Shown here: positions 1 to 7,689 of the stretch, piece by piece
How the letters are laid out: each line of letters opens with the position of its first letter
Numbering within the stretch: position 1 is the first letter of the stretch
From: Rhizobium sp. WYCCWR10014
Lineage (GTDB): Bacteria; Pseudomonadota; Alphaproteobacteria; Rhizobiales; Rhizobiaceae
Direction: 5' to 3'
Assembly: GCF_001657485.1 (NCBI RefSeq)
Contig: NZ_LXFU01000025.1
Coordinates: 1-64,000, forward strand
DNA length: 64,000 nt
Notes under the pieces: generated by a model
The model's database searches: none
What the model was told of the DNA's origin: nothing
The model's input: only the letters and a program-made list of their open reading frames with translations
Translations under genes and position numbers: made by a program

Positions 1-1
1 C

Positions 2-49
2 CGCCGCGAAGACGCCGAAAACAATGCGACGTTCTACATGCCCGCCTAA
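2..49 (+). CDS. C-terminal end of an unidentified gene (partial)
   Basis: An open frame enters from the left edge and ends at TAA 47-49, giving a 15-residue tail ending ATFYMPA. The codons look like ordinary coding sequence, but the piece is too short to identify. The bases from 50 to 238 hold no convincing gene; they are the leader of the exporter gene that follows. Confidence 0.35.
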   Translation, partial: RREDAENNATFYMPA

Positions 50-238
50 CCTAGCGCATATGAGGGTTAGGGTGAGGGGCACTTATCGGCGATCTCCTGG
101 GCCAAGGTGCGGGATCAATCCCGCACCGCCGGCCGTTCCTTGGCGCCTCAGCATCAGCGCTCTTGATCCCGGCATGAAAAGTTTGAATTTGGTTCTCACC
201 CGTCTTCGGCCTAGAACCGCGCCAGGATCGGGGGCCAC

Positions 239-1150
239 ATGGACATCAAGAACATCGAGACCGGGACAGACGGCGCAGCCTTGATTGCTGAGCCGGGCGT
301 ATCGCCGACTTCTGGCGGCTTGGCGGCCGGTGTTGCGATGTGCCTGATGTCGATGTCTTCGATCCAGTTCGGCGCGGCACTGTCTTCGTCAGCCATTGCG
401 ACCTATGGCGTTGCCGGCGCCACCTGGCTGCGGCTTGCTTTCGCGGCGATCATCCTTGCCGTCGTCGTCAGACCTTCTCTGCTGCGTTATAGCGGCGCCC
501 AATGGCGGGCGACATTGCTGCTCGGTACGACGACGGCCGCCATGACGCTCTGCTTCTTCGCTGCGATCCAGCGGCTGCCGCTCGGCCTGGCGATCGCCAT
601 CGATTTCCTCGGGCCGCTCTCGGTCGCCGTCTTCGGCTATGGTCTGACCTGGCGGCTCGCCTGGCCGTTGATCGCTGCGGCCGGCATTCTCTTCCTCGCC
701 CATGACGGCGAAGGCTGGGTCGGCAATCTCCCGGGCGTCCTCTTTGCCCTCGGCTCTGCCGTGGGATGGGCGGTCTATATCCTGCTGACGAAGAAGGTCG
801 GCGCTGCCTTCAAGGGGCTGGAAGGTCTCTCGATGTCGCTGATCGTTGCAGGCCTCGTCGCGACACCCTTCGGCCTTGCCGAGACGGGGGGCGCCTTCAC
901 GCTGAAGGGACTGGTCGAGGTTCTCGGCCTTGCCATCCTTGTGCCGCTCTTGCCCTATGCGCTGGAGATGGTGGCGCTGCGGCGCATGCCGGCGGCATCA
1001 TTCGGCATCCTGATGAGCCTCGAACCGGCGCTCGGCGCGCTCGCCGGTTTTCTGATCCTCGCCCAGCCGATGACCGCGTTGCAGATGCTGGGTACGGCGC
1101 TCGTGGTGGCGGCCAGCGCCGGCGCCACCGCCTCGGCGGAAAGGGCCTGA
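239..1150 (+). CDS. EamA/DMT-family transporter, RhtA-like amino-acid exporter
   Basis: A 303-residue inner-membrane protein of the drug/metabolite transporter superfamily. The chain is almost entirely hydrophobic helices, consistent with about ten membrane segments in two EamA repeats, and the length is normal for the family. The second repeat contains the typical segment with SFGILMSLEPALGALAG near residues 255-271, which resembles threonine/homoserine exporters (RhtA). The substrate is inferred from that resemblance only. The gene stands alone and converges on the hemoglobin gene, with two bases between the stop codons. Confidence 0.85.
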   Translation: MDIKNIETGTDGAALIAEPGVSPTSGGLAAGVAMCLMSMSSIQFGAALSSSAIATYGVAGATWLRLAFAAIILAVVVRPSLLRYSGAQWRATLLLGTTTAAMTLCFFAAIQRLPLGLAIAIDFLGPLSVAVFGYGLTWRLAWPLIAAAGILFLAHDGEGWVGNLPGVLFALGSAVGWAVYILLTKKVGAAFKGLEGLSMSLIVAGLVATPFGLAETGGAFTLKGLVEVLGLAILVPLLPYALEMVALRRMPAASFGILMSLEPALGALAGFLILAQPMTALQMLGTALVVAASAGATASAERA

Positions 1151-1152
1151 GA

Positions 1153-1620
1153 TCAGGCGGGTTTGCGCGCGGGATCGTCGAGCGCTGGATTGTAGAACAG
1201 CGACAGTATCAGGCTTTTGGCGATCCGCTCCGCCGTGGCCATGAACCAGGCCTTAGCCTCCGGCGACGGGGCGATATCGTCGAGCGTTGCGGCAAAAAGC
1301 GACAGCCACTTCGGAAAGAGATCCGGCGTCAGGTTCTGGACGTGAGTATGCGCCTGCACCGGCTTGCCGCCATAGGCGCCGCTTCGGAAGGCGACTGATG
1401 ACCAGAAGCTCTTCATTTTCGCCATATGCTCCGGCCAGCGGCCGGACAGCTTGGCGTCGAACACCGGGCCGAGATCGGGATGCGTTAGCACGCGTGCGTA
1501 GAAGGTCTCGACCAGCCTGTCGATGAAGGCCGCGTCGACGCCCATCTCCCGCATTTCCGCCTCCGCCTTTTCGCGGATCGCCGCGACATGGGCAGGGCGG
1601 CCCTGAATGTCATTGTCCAT
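1153..1620 (-). CDS. Group III truncated hemoglobin
   Basis: A 155-residue cytosolic globin. The core pattern of group III truncated hemoglobins is visible: LVETFYARVLTHPDLGPVF, then WPEHMAKMKSFWSSV, then a histidine-containing segment (AHTHVQNL) leading to FPKWLSLF, where the proximal histidine is expected. Such proteins bind O2 or NO through heme b; the physiological ligand here is unknown. The start is set at ATG 1620 because the frame upstream of it is not globin-like. It is divergent from mbfA, so the iron box at 1761-1777 lies between the two genes and may affect both. Confidence 0.88.
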   Translation of the reverse strand: MDNDIQGRPAHVAAIREKAEAEMREMGVDAAFIDRLVETFYARVLTHPDLGPVFDAKLSGRWPEHMAKMKSFWSSVAFRSGAYGGKPVQAHTHVQNLTPDLFPKWLSLFAATLDDIAPSPEAKAWFMATAERIAKSLILSLFYNPALDDPARKPA

Positions 1621-1760
1621 TCCAAAACCCCGGCACCGCGTGATGCGGCAGCCTCCATATAGGTGTTTATGGCGGCGAGCCAAAGTCACCCGTGTCGCTT
1701 GCGTCAATCTGTCAGCTGGCCTGCCCCATCCACTTGACCGTCACCGCCTCCTTCTTTAGA

Positions 1761-1777
1761 TTTAGAATAATTCTAAA
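1761..1777. promoter_or_regulatory. Iron control element (ICE / Irr box), perfect palindrome
   Basis: The bases TTTAGAATAATTCTAAA form a perfect 17-base inverted repeat (8-base arms around one A). This matches the rhizobial iron control element recognised by Irr. It lies 14 bases before the mbfA ATG, overlapping where RNA polymerase or a repressor would act, in the 171-base gap between the hemoglobin and mbfA genes. In related bacteria mbfA is repressed by Irr under low iron, which fits this placement. Confidence 0.82.
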
Positions 1778-1791
1778 AATTGGAGAAAGTC

Positions 1792-2775
1792 ATGCTGGCG
1801 CGGTTTTTCAGATCCTCGAAACGATCTTTCGAGTCGCTGTCCGAGCAGGAGATCCTTGCCCTTGGGATCGCCTCCGAGGAAGACGATGCCCGCATCTATC
1901 TTGCCTATGCCGACAGGCTGCACCGCGAATTTCCGGCCTCGGCCAAGGTCTTCGAGGACATGGCCGAGGTCGAGGATACGCATCGCAAATCTTTGATCGA
2001 GATCCATCGCCAACGTTTCGGTGAGCGCATTCCGTTGATCCGGCGCGAGCATGTGGAGGGCTTCTACGAGCGCAAGCCCGACTGGCTCAGGGCAAACCTT
2101 TCGCTGGATGCGATGCGCCGGGAAACCGAGGCGATGGAGGAGCAGGCCTACCGTTTCTATGTCGAGGCGGCAAAACGGACCTCGGATGCCTCGACGCGTG
2201 AACTTCTCGGCGATCTCGCCCTCGCCGAACAGGGACATGAGGATATCGCCCGTATGCTGGGCGACAAACATACGCCCGCAGACGTCAAGCACGACGAGGA
2301 CGCGACGGTGCATCGGCAATTCGTGCTGACCTATGTACAGCCGGGTCTTGCTGGGCTGATGGACGGCTCGGTCTCGACCCTGGCGCCGATCTTCGCCGCC
2401 GCCTTCGCCACCCAGGATACATGGCAGACCTTTCTTGTCGGTCTTTCGGCCTCCGTCGGCGCCGGCATTTCGATGGGCTTCACCGAAGCCGCCCATGACG
2501 ACGGCAAGATCTCCGGCAGAGGCTCGCCGGTCAAGCGCGGCCTTGCCTGCGGCATCATGACCGCGCTCGGCGGCCTCGGCCACGCACTGCCCTATCTGAT
2601 CCCGCATTTCTGGACGGCGACGATCACCGCCGCCATCGTCGTCTTCTTCGAACTCTGGGCAATCGCCTTCATCCAGAACCGCTACATGGAAACCCCTTTC
2701 CTGCGCGCCGCCTTCCAGGTGGTCCTCGGCGGCGGCCTGGTGCTCGGCGCGGGTATATTGATTGGGAATGGGTGA
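1792..2775 (+). CDS. mbfA: Membrane-bound ferritin MbfA (ferritin-like + VIT1/CCC1 iron exporter)
   Basis: A 327-residue inner-membrane protein. Residues 1-160 form a rubrerythrin/ferritin-like four-helix domain with the di-iron ligand patterns EVEDTH, EAMEEQA and EQGHED. Residues 165-327 form a VIT1/CCC1-type domain of about five membrane helices. Characterised relatives in Agrobacterium and Bradyrhizobium export iron and protect against iron and peroxide stress. ATG 1792 is chosen over the upstream in-frame TTG at 1780 because GGAG sits 6 bases before it. The ICE palindrome immediately upstream indicates Irr control. The gene is complete. Confidence 0.92.
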   Translation: MLARFFRSSKRSFESLSEQEILALGIASEEDDARIYLAYADRLHREFPASAKVFEDMAEVEDTHRKSLIEIHRQRFGERIPLIRREHVEGFYERKPDWLRANLSLDAMRRETEAMEEQAYRFYVEAAKRTSDASTRELLGDLALAEQGHEDIARMLGDKHTPADVKHDEDATVHRQFVLTYVQPGLAGLMDGSVSTLAPIFAAAFATQDTWQTFLVGLSASVGAGISMGFTEAAHDDGKISGRGSPVKRGLACGIMTALGGLGHALPYLIPHFWTATITAAIVVFFELWAIAFIQNRYMETPFLRAAFQVVLGGGLVLGAGILIGNG

Positions 2776-2780
2776 GGAGC

Positions 2781-2970
2781 GGTCGGCGAAGCCGAGCAAT
2801 CGATCCAGTGAATCGATTGCAGCGACGAACGCCCTGAGCCCAAAGCGAAGGGCCGGGAGACGTTGCCTCATACTCGGCATCAAGCCGGTCGGGCGCAGCC
2901 CGAGCAATCGATCCAGTGAATCGATTGCAACAACGAAGGCCCTGAGCCCAGAGCGAAGGGCCGGGAAACG
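2781..2970. repeat. Two tandem copies of an ~83-base palindromic mosaic repeat
   Basis: Copy 1 is 2781-2862 and copy 2 is 2887-2970, in the same orientation and separated by 24 bases. Each carries a hairpin with 9-base perfect arms, GCAATCGAT and ATCGATTGC around CCAGTGA, followed by a conserved segment containing CCTGAGCCCA and GCGAAGGGCCGGGA. The copies differ at only a few positions. The element lies between the mbfA stop and the terminator of the convergent peptidase gene. It resembles rhizobial intergenic mosaic elements; the exact family was not confirmed. Confidence 0.8.
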
Positions 2971-2992
2971 GTGCGTCATCCCAAACCCGCAA

Positions 2993-3020
2993 AACGAAAA
3001 AGGCCGGCAAACAGCCGGCC
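2993..3020 (-). terminator. Rho-independent terminator of the cysteine peptidase gene
   Basis: Arms GGCCGGC (3002-3008) and GCCGGCC (3014-3020) make a perfect 7-base stem with a 5-base loop. Read on the minus strand the stem is followed by TTTTTCGTTTT. It lies 25 bases past the stop of the gene at 3046-3645. Confidence 0.8.
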
Positions 3021-3045
3021 CTTTCCACATTCTCTATCGCAACCC

Positions 3046-3645
3046 TTACCGCAGCGCGCCGACCAGGACGTCGCGGCCGTTCTCGATGGTGACCCAGCGG
3101 CCGGCATTGTAGCTCGACTGGCGCTTGACGAAGGAATAGGGGGTCCCGAACCACGGCCTGACGTCGGAGGCGAGGTTGTCGAGTACGAAATCGCCCTCGG
3201 CGGTGCGCAGCGTCAGCACGGCATGGCCTTCGCCATCCGGCTTGCGCACGACGGTCATCAGCAGGTCGGCAGCCGAAAAGCCACGCTGGATCAGCATGCG
3301 GCGCTTCAAGAGCGCGAAATCCTCGCAGTCGCCGGCAGTGGTCGGATAGGCCCAGACCTCATCCTTGCCGTAGATTTCTTTGTCGGTCATCGGCGTGATC
3401 GTGCGATTGACCGTAGCGTTGACCGAACGCACGAGCGACCACTTCCCCGGGTTCATGGCGACCGGGCCTGCGTTGCGGTTTGCGCCGCATTCATTGCGGT
3501 GGATCTGACAGAAATCGTAGTGGCCGATCGGCTGTGAGGTGGCGTTGCCCGTTACCATTGAAGCATTTCTGCTTGGGGCCGGTATGGCGGCAGTCGCCAT
3601 CGCAAACACGGCCATCATGGCCACAAAGATACCCTTGATCCGCAC
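3046..3645 (-). CDS. Bacterial transglutaminase-like cysteine peptidase (BTLCP/DUF920, LapG-like)
   Basis: A 199-residue exported protein. It starts at GTG 3645, with GGAAAG about 7 bases upstream, followed by an n-region (RIKG) and a hydrophobic signal segment ending near IPAPS. The mature part carries the Cys-His-Asp triad of the BTLCP family: Cys in TAGDCEDFALLKR, His in GEGHAVLTL, Asp in VLDNLASD. LapG, the best-known member, cleaves surface adhesins in the periplasm. No lapD-like partner is nearby, so the substrate is unknown. Length is typical of the short rhizobial members. Confidence 0.85.
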   Translation of the reverse strand: MRIKGIFVAMMAVFAMATAAIPAPSRNASMVTGNATSQPIGHYDFCQIHRNECGANRNAGPVAMNPGKWSLVRSVNATVNRTITPMTDKEIYGKDEVWAYPTTAGDCEDFALLKRRMLIQRGFSAADLLMTVVRKPDGEGHAVLTLRTAEGDFVLDNLASDVRPWFGTPYSFVKRQSSYNAGRWVTIENGRDVLVGALR

Positions 3646-3810
3646 GCCCGCTCTTTCCTTGCATCGCCCCTTATTTATTAACAAAGTGTTAATGGAGAGG
3701 GCCCAAAAGAGTCAATCGTTACTTCTTGGGAGGACCTTGCGACTCGCGGACATGGTTAAAATGCAACGGGTTGGGGACCTGCATCAGGCGAATTTATCCG
3801 CCTCTGCCAT

Positions 3811-4656
3811 TCAATCGGGCATCTGCCTATTTGTTGATGAACGGATGATGCCTTTGACGGCACTTAGGAGAAGCGCGATGTCGCCGGGGCGGGAAAGGCG
3901 ATGGTCGCCGTCGCGGATGAAGGTCAGCACCACGTCGTCGGCGGGAAGATGTTCGACCAGTTTCATCGCATGTGCATGCGGCACGTCGGCGTCTTTCATG
4001 CCCTGGAGGATATGCACCGGGCAGCCTGTTTCAATGATGCCGTCGAGCACCCGGTTGTCGCGGCCATCCTCGATCAGTGCCCGCGTATAGATGTTCGGTT
4101 CCGGACTATATTGCGAGCGCTCTTCGAAATAGCCGCGCTCGGCAAGCGACTTGCGCTCCTTGGCCTTCAGGTTCGGCTCGATCAGCTCGGAGGTGAAATC
4201 TGGGGCCGGCGCGATCAGCACCATCCCTGCGAGTTTTGGCCCTGCGAGCTTCGGGCCTTCGCCGCCCTGTCGCGCAAGCTCCTGCGCCAGCCTGAGCGCG
4301 ATCCAGCCGCCCATCGACGAGCCGACGAGGACTATCCGATCGGGCGCGACATGGCGGATGACGGCAAGCGCCTCCTCCAGCCAGCGCGAGATCGTGCCGT
4401 CGCCGAAGCTGCCGCCGGAAAGTCCGTGGCCGGAATAGTCGAGGCGGATGCAGGCGAGCCCAAGTTCCGCCGCCAGCCCGTCGAGTTCCACCGCCTTGGT
4501 GCCGCTCATGTCGGAGCGGTAACCGGACAGCCAGACGAGTGCCGGTGCGCCATTGCCCGCCTGCGCCGGCCGGACGAGCATGGCGATCTCACGCGCCGCC
4601 TCACCCTCGCCGACCGTCAGGAACTGCGGCTGGGCATTGGACAACTGATCGGACAT
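3811..4656 (-). CDS. Alpha/beta hydrolase (ABHD10-like serine hydrolase)
   Basis: A 281-residue cytosolic hydrolase. The nucleophile elbow GSSMGG lies near residue 114, the oxyanion region WLSGYRSDMSG near 42-52, the catalytic Asp in LQGMKDADVP and the final His in RDGDHRLSRP. This order (Ser, Asp, His) is that of the alpha/beta-hydrolase fold, closest in pattern to ABHD10-type esterases/thioesterases. The substrate is unknown. A short in-frame duplication (GPKLA twice, about residues 134-142) sits in a surface loop. The gene is divergent from infC. Confidence 0.85.
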   Translation of the reverse strand: MSDQLSNAQPQFLTVGEGEAAREIAMLVRPAQAGNGAPALVWLSGYRSDMSGTKAVELDGLAAELGLACIRLDYSGHGLSGGSFGDGTISRWLEEALAVIRHVAPDRIVLVGSSMGGWIALRLAQELARQGGEGPKLAGPKLAGMVLIAPAPDFTSELIEPNLKAKERKSLAERGYFEERSQYSPEPNIYTRALIEDGRDNRVLDGIIETGCPVHILQGMKDADVPHAHAMKLVEHLPADDVVLTFIRDGDHRLSRPGDIALLLSAVKGIIRSSTNRQMPD

Positions 4657-4745
4657 CGGCGAAACTCCTGTTGTTTTGGCCTATAAAACAGATTCTTGGC
4701 AGGCTGACAGCGGGTGATTTTTCCGCTAAAGGATGATATTGACTC

Positions 4746-4805
4746 CGTTGCAGCGATGACGCGACACGTTTGTGCACCCCTGATTGGGAGCGCGATGCTG
4801 CAACG
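4746..4805 (+). promoter_or_regulatory. Inverted repeat in the infC leader
   Basis: CGTTGCAGC (4746-4754) and GCTGCAACG (4797-4805) are perfect 9-base complements enclosing 42 bases. The 3' arm ends 15 bases before the AGGAG ribosome binding site at 4821. Translation operons encoding L20 are often autoregulated through leader structures, so this is a candidate; its function is inferred only. Confidence 0.45.
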
Positions 4806-4834
4806 TTCCGAAACAACGCGAGGAGAATACGACC

Positions 4835-5371
4835 ATTCGCAGACCTTTTAAAACCGACGCGCCCGTGAAGGACGGACCGCGCTCGAACCGTGAAATCCGC
4901 ATTCCCAAAGTTCAGCTGATCGGGGCTGACGGTGAGAATATGGGCGTCGTGCCTACCGACCAGGCCTTGAGAATGGCGGAAGAAGCCGGCCTCGATCTCG
5001 TCGAAATTTCCCCCAATGTCGAACCGCCGGTGTGCAAGATCCTCGATCTGGGCAAGCTGAAATATGCCAACCAGAAGAAGGCTGCCGAGGCGCGCAAGAA
5101 GCAGAAGATCGTCGAAGTCAAAGAAATCAAGATGCGCCCGAACATCGACACCCATGATTATGAGGTGAAGATGAAGGCGATGGGTCGCTTCTTCGACGAA
5201 GGCGACAAGGTCAAGGTGACGCTGAAGTTCCGCGGCCGTGAAATGGCTCACCAGGAACTCGGCATGAAGCTTCTGCAGCAGGTCAAGGCCGATACGATCG
5301 AGTTCGCCAAGGTCGAAGCCGAACCCAAGCTCGAAGGCCGCCAGATGATGATGGTGCTGGCGCCGAAATAA
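4835..5371 (+). CDS. infC: Translation initiation factor IF-3 (ATT start codon)
   Basis: IF-3 binds the 30S subunit, prevents premature 50S joining and checks start-codon pairing. The 178-residue product has the N-terminal domain (residues 17-85, with [10 protein letters not shown] and LDLVEISPN), a lysine-rich linker and the C-terminal domain ([16 protein letters not shown] onward). No ATG or GTG lies at the expected place. ATT 4835-4837 does, with AGGAG 9 bases upstream, matching the rare ATT start conserved in infC, through which IF-3 limits its own synthesis. The rpmI and rplT genes follow. Confidence 0.95.
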   Translation: MRRPFKTDAPVKDGPRSNREIRIPKVQLIGADGENMGVVPTDQALRMAEEAGLDLVEISPNVEPPVCKILDLGKLKYANQKKAAEARKKQKIVEVKEIKMRPNIDTHDYEVKMKAMGRFFDEGDKVKVTLKFRGREMAHQELGMKLLQQVKADTIEFAKVEAEPKLEGRQMMMVLAPK

Positions 5372-5395
5372 GCGTCAGGCAGTTTTTCGCCCAAG

Positions 5396-5420
5396 GCCGT
5401 CCGCAAGGGCGGCTTTTGTG
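5396..5420 (+). terminator. Terminator or attenuator between infC and rpmI
   Basis: GCCGTCC (5396-5402) pairs with GGGCGGC (5407-5413), with one G-U pair and a GCAA tetraloop, followed by TTTTGTGCTTT. It lies 25 bases past the infC stop and would end or reduce transcription into rpmI-rplT. Confidence 0.65.
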
Positions 5421-5484
5421 CTTTCTGCCATTCTGCTTTGGGCCGGTGTATTTTGGGATGCGCGAAGATTCCTCCGCGGCCCCG

Positions 5485-5512
5485 TTGCACTTTCATGACG
5501 CTGCGGTTATAA
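5485..5512 (+). promoter_or_regulatory. Candidate sigma-70-type promoter for rpmI-rplT
   Basis: TTGCAC (5485-5490) and TTATAA (5507-5512) are spaced by 16 bases, downstream of the infC terminator and about 185 bases before rpmI. The 326-base gap between infC and rpmI otherwise shows no gene. Confidence 0.45.
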
Positions 5513-5697
5513 GCGCGCGTCCGAACTGACCGGCAGGGCATGCCGTGGCAGTTTCGAATGCTTGCGGAACGGTTCGTCGCCGATGCCGCAGATCAACAAC
5601 AAACGCTCCCGCACCTTGTTGCGACGGCCGGAGAACCGGACTTCGCGAGAAGGGCTTTTTCGATAAAGCGCGCAGGGAGGACAGAAGGAGTAGCAAA

Positions 5698-5901
5698 ATG
5701 CCCAAGATGAAGACGAAGTCCTCTGCCAAGAAGCGGTTCAAGATCACCGCAACCGGCAAGGTCAAGGCTGCCGCTGCCGGCAAGCGCCATGGCATGATCA
5801 AGCGTTCCAACAAGTTCATTCGCGATGCACGCGGCACCATGGTTCTCGCAGAACCGGATGGCCGCAAGGTTATCAAGAATTACCTGCCGAACGGTCTCTG
5901 A
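5698..5901 (+). CDS. rpmI: 50S ribosomal protein L35
   Basis: A 67-residue, strongly basic protein of the large ribosomal subunit, starting [20 protein letters not shown], which is the conserved L35 N-terminus. AGAAGGAG lies about 7 bases before ATG 5698. The gene has normal family length and is followed 38 bases later by rplT, the classic infC-rpmI-rplT order. Confidence 0.98.
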   Translation: MPKMKTKSSAKKRFKITATGKVKAAAAGKRHGMIKRSNKFIRDARGTMVLAEPDGRKVIKNYLPNGL

Positions 5902-5939
5902 GACTCGTCCGCGAACGCTAGATTTAAGGAGATCATGAT

Positions 5940-6344
5940 ATGGCACGTGTCAAAAGAGGCGTCACCTCTCACGCCAAGCACAAGAAGGTTCTGAAGGCCG
6001 CAAAGGGCTTTTACGGCCGTCGCAAGAACACCATCCGTACCGCCAAGGCTGCTGTCGATCGTTCGAAGCAGTACGCCTACCGCGACCGCAAGGTCAACAA
6101 GCGCAACTTCCGCGCGCTTTGGATCCAGCGCATCAACGCCGCCGTGCGTGAATTCGGCCTGACCTATGGCCGCTTCATCGACGGCCTGAACAAGGCTGGC
6201 ATCGAAGTCGACCGCAAGGTTCTCTCCGACATGGCGATCCACGAGCCGGAAGCATTCGGCGCGCTGGTCAGCGCTGCCAAGAAGGCTCTTGAATACCTCA
6301 AGGAAGCCGGCACGGCGAACGAGTTTGAAGGCGCGGTCCGTTGA
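5940..6344 (+). CDS. rplT: 50S ribosomal protein L20
   Basis: A 134-residue basic protein that binds 23S rRNA early in 50S assembly. It has the conserved N-terminus [19 protein letters not shown] and the [10 protein letters not shown] motif, and the globular C-terminal part ([20 protein letters not shown]). In other bacteria L20 represses its own operon. A ribosome binding site AAGGAG lies just upstream. Confidence 0.98.
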   Translation: MARVKRGVTSHAKHKKVLKAAKGFYGRRKNTIRTAKAAVDRSKQYAYRDRKVNKRNFRALWIQRINAAVREFGLTYGRFIDGLNKAGIEVDRKVLSDMAIHEPEAFGALVSAAKKALEYLKEAGTANEFEGAVR

Positions 6345-6349
6345 GCCGC

Positions 6350-6369
6350 GCGCGTTCGTAAGAACGCGC
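6350..6369 (+). terminator. Stem-loop just after rplT
   Basis: GCGCGTTC and GAACGCGC form a perfect 8-base stem with a GTAA loop, followed by AAAAG rather than T residues. A second perfect 18-base palindrome (GAGCGGGCGC/GCCCGCTC) lies at 6411-6428. Together with the stronger terminator at 6479 they form a structured 3' region, possibly mRNA-stabilising. Confidence 0.5.
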
Positions 6370-6478
6370 AAAAGCTGGCTCAACTGCTTTAAGTGGCGCA
6401 TGTACCTTTCGAGCGGGCGCGCCCGCTCGGGACATGCGCTACCAGCGCTTCCCAAGCTTTGAAGTTATGATTTTGGGA

Positions 6479-6516
6479 AACCCGCGCTGGTTTGGGCTAG
6501 CGCGGGTTTTTCTTTC
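6479..6516 (+). terminator. Strong rho-independent terminator after rplT
   Basis: AACCCGCGCT (6479-6488) and AGCGCGGGTT (6499-6508) form a perfect 10-base stem with a 10-base loop, running into TTTTTCTTTCTTT. It separates the ribosomal protein genes from pheST. Confidence 0.88.
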
Positions 6517-6590
6517 TTTATATTCCTGGCGCCGGCCGGCGCCGCCTGCCTCCCGATCGCCCGCCTGATACTGGACGGAAAGAAGTGACA

Positions 6591-7673
6591 ATGTCAGATA
6601 TCGACCAGCTCAACACATCGCTGCTCGCCGAAATCGCCGCCGCCGATGACGAGACGGCGCTCGAAGCCGTGCGCGTTTCCGCCCTCGGCAAGAAGGGCTC
6701 CGTCTCCGAACTGTTGAAGACGCTCGGCGCCATGACGCCGGAAGAGCGACAGAGCAAGGGTGCTGCGATCAACGTTCTAAAGAACGCGGTGACCGAGGCG
6801 CTCACCGCCCGCAAGACGACGCTGCGGCAAGCGGCGATCGATGCGCGGCTGAAGGCCGAGACGGTCGATGTCAGCCTGCCGGTGCGCTCTTCGCCCGCCG
6901 AGCGCGGCCGTATCCATCCGATCAGCCAGATCGTCGACGAAATCACCGCGATCTTCGCCGACATGGGTTTCTCGATCGCCGAAGGTCCCGACATCGAGAC
7001 CGATTATTACAATTTCACCGCGCTGAATTTCCCCGAGGGCCATCCGGCCCGCGAGATGCACGACACCTTCTTCTTCAATCCAGATGAGAATGGCGAGCGC
7101 AAGGTCCTGCGCACCCATACCTCGCCGGTGCAGGTGCGCACCATGGAGGCGCAGACACCGCCGATCCGCATCATCATTCCCGGCAAGACCTACCGCCAGG
7201 ACTCGGACGCCACCCATTCGCCGATGTTCCATCAGGTCGAGGGCCTGGTCGTCGACAAGAAGGCCAATGTCGCCAACCTCCGCTGGGTGCTGGAAGAATT
7301 CTGCAAGACCTTCTTCGAGGTCGACAGCGTGACGATGCGTTTTCGCCCGTCCTTCTTCCCCTTCACCGAGCCCTCCTTCGAGGTCGATATCCAGTGCGAC
7401 CGCTCCGGTCCGATCGTCAAGTTCGGCGAGGGCACCGATTGGATGGAGATCCTCGGCTGCGGCATGGTCCACCCGAACGTGCTGCGTTACGGCGGGCTCG
7501 ATCCGGACGAATATCAGGGTTTTGCCTGGGGCATGGGCCTCGATCGCATCGCCATGCTGAAATACGGCATGCCCGACCTGCGCGACTTCTTCAACGCCGA
7601 CGTCCGCTGGATGACGCATTACGGCTTCCGCCCGCTCGACATGCCGACGCTGTTCGGCGGCCTCAGCGCTTGA
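6591..7673 (+). CDS. pheS: Phenylalanine-tRNA ligase alpha subunit
   Basis: The 360-residue catalytic subunit of the (alpha-beta)2 enzyme that charges tRNA-Phe. The N-terminal coiled-coil region covers about residues 1-85. The class II catalytic core follows: [10 protein letters not shown], motif 2 near [28 protein letters not shown], and motif 3 GLDRIAML near residue 320. ATG 6591 is preferred to the in-frame GTG at 6585, with GGAAAGAAG placed before it. pheT follows 16 bases after the stop, so the two are co-transcribed. Confidence 0.97.
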   Translation: MSDIDQLNTSLLAEIAAADDETALEAVRVSALGKKGSVSELLKTLGAMTPEERQSKGAAINVLKNAVTEALTARKTTLRQAAIDARLKAETVDVSLPVRSSPAERGRIHPISQIVDEITAIFADMGFSIAEGPDIETDYYNFTALNFPEGHPAREMHDTFFFNPDENGERKVLRTHTSPVQVRTMEAQTPPIRIIIPGKTYRQDSDATHSPMFHQVEGLVVDKKANVANLRWVLEEFCKTFFEVDSVTMRFRPSFFPFTEPSFEVDIQCDRSGPIVKFGEGTDWMEILGCGMVHPNVLRYGGLDPDEYQGFAWGMGLDRIAMLKYGMPDLRDFFNADVRWMTHYGFRPLDMPTLFGGLSA

Positions 7674-7689
7674 ACGGAGAATTGGGACG

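Noticed and set aside
1762-3030. A long open frame on the minus strand across mbfA and the repeat
   Set aside because: It is antisense to the well-supported mbfA gene, and its sequence (repeated FPALRSGLRAFV peptides) comes from the mosaic repeat rather than from a protein family.
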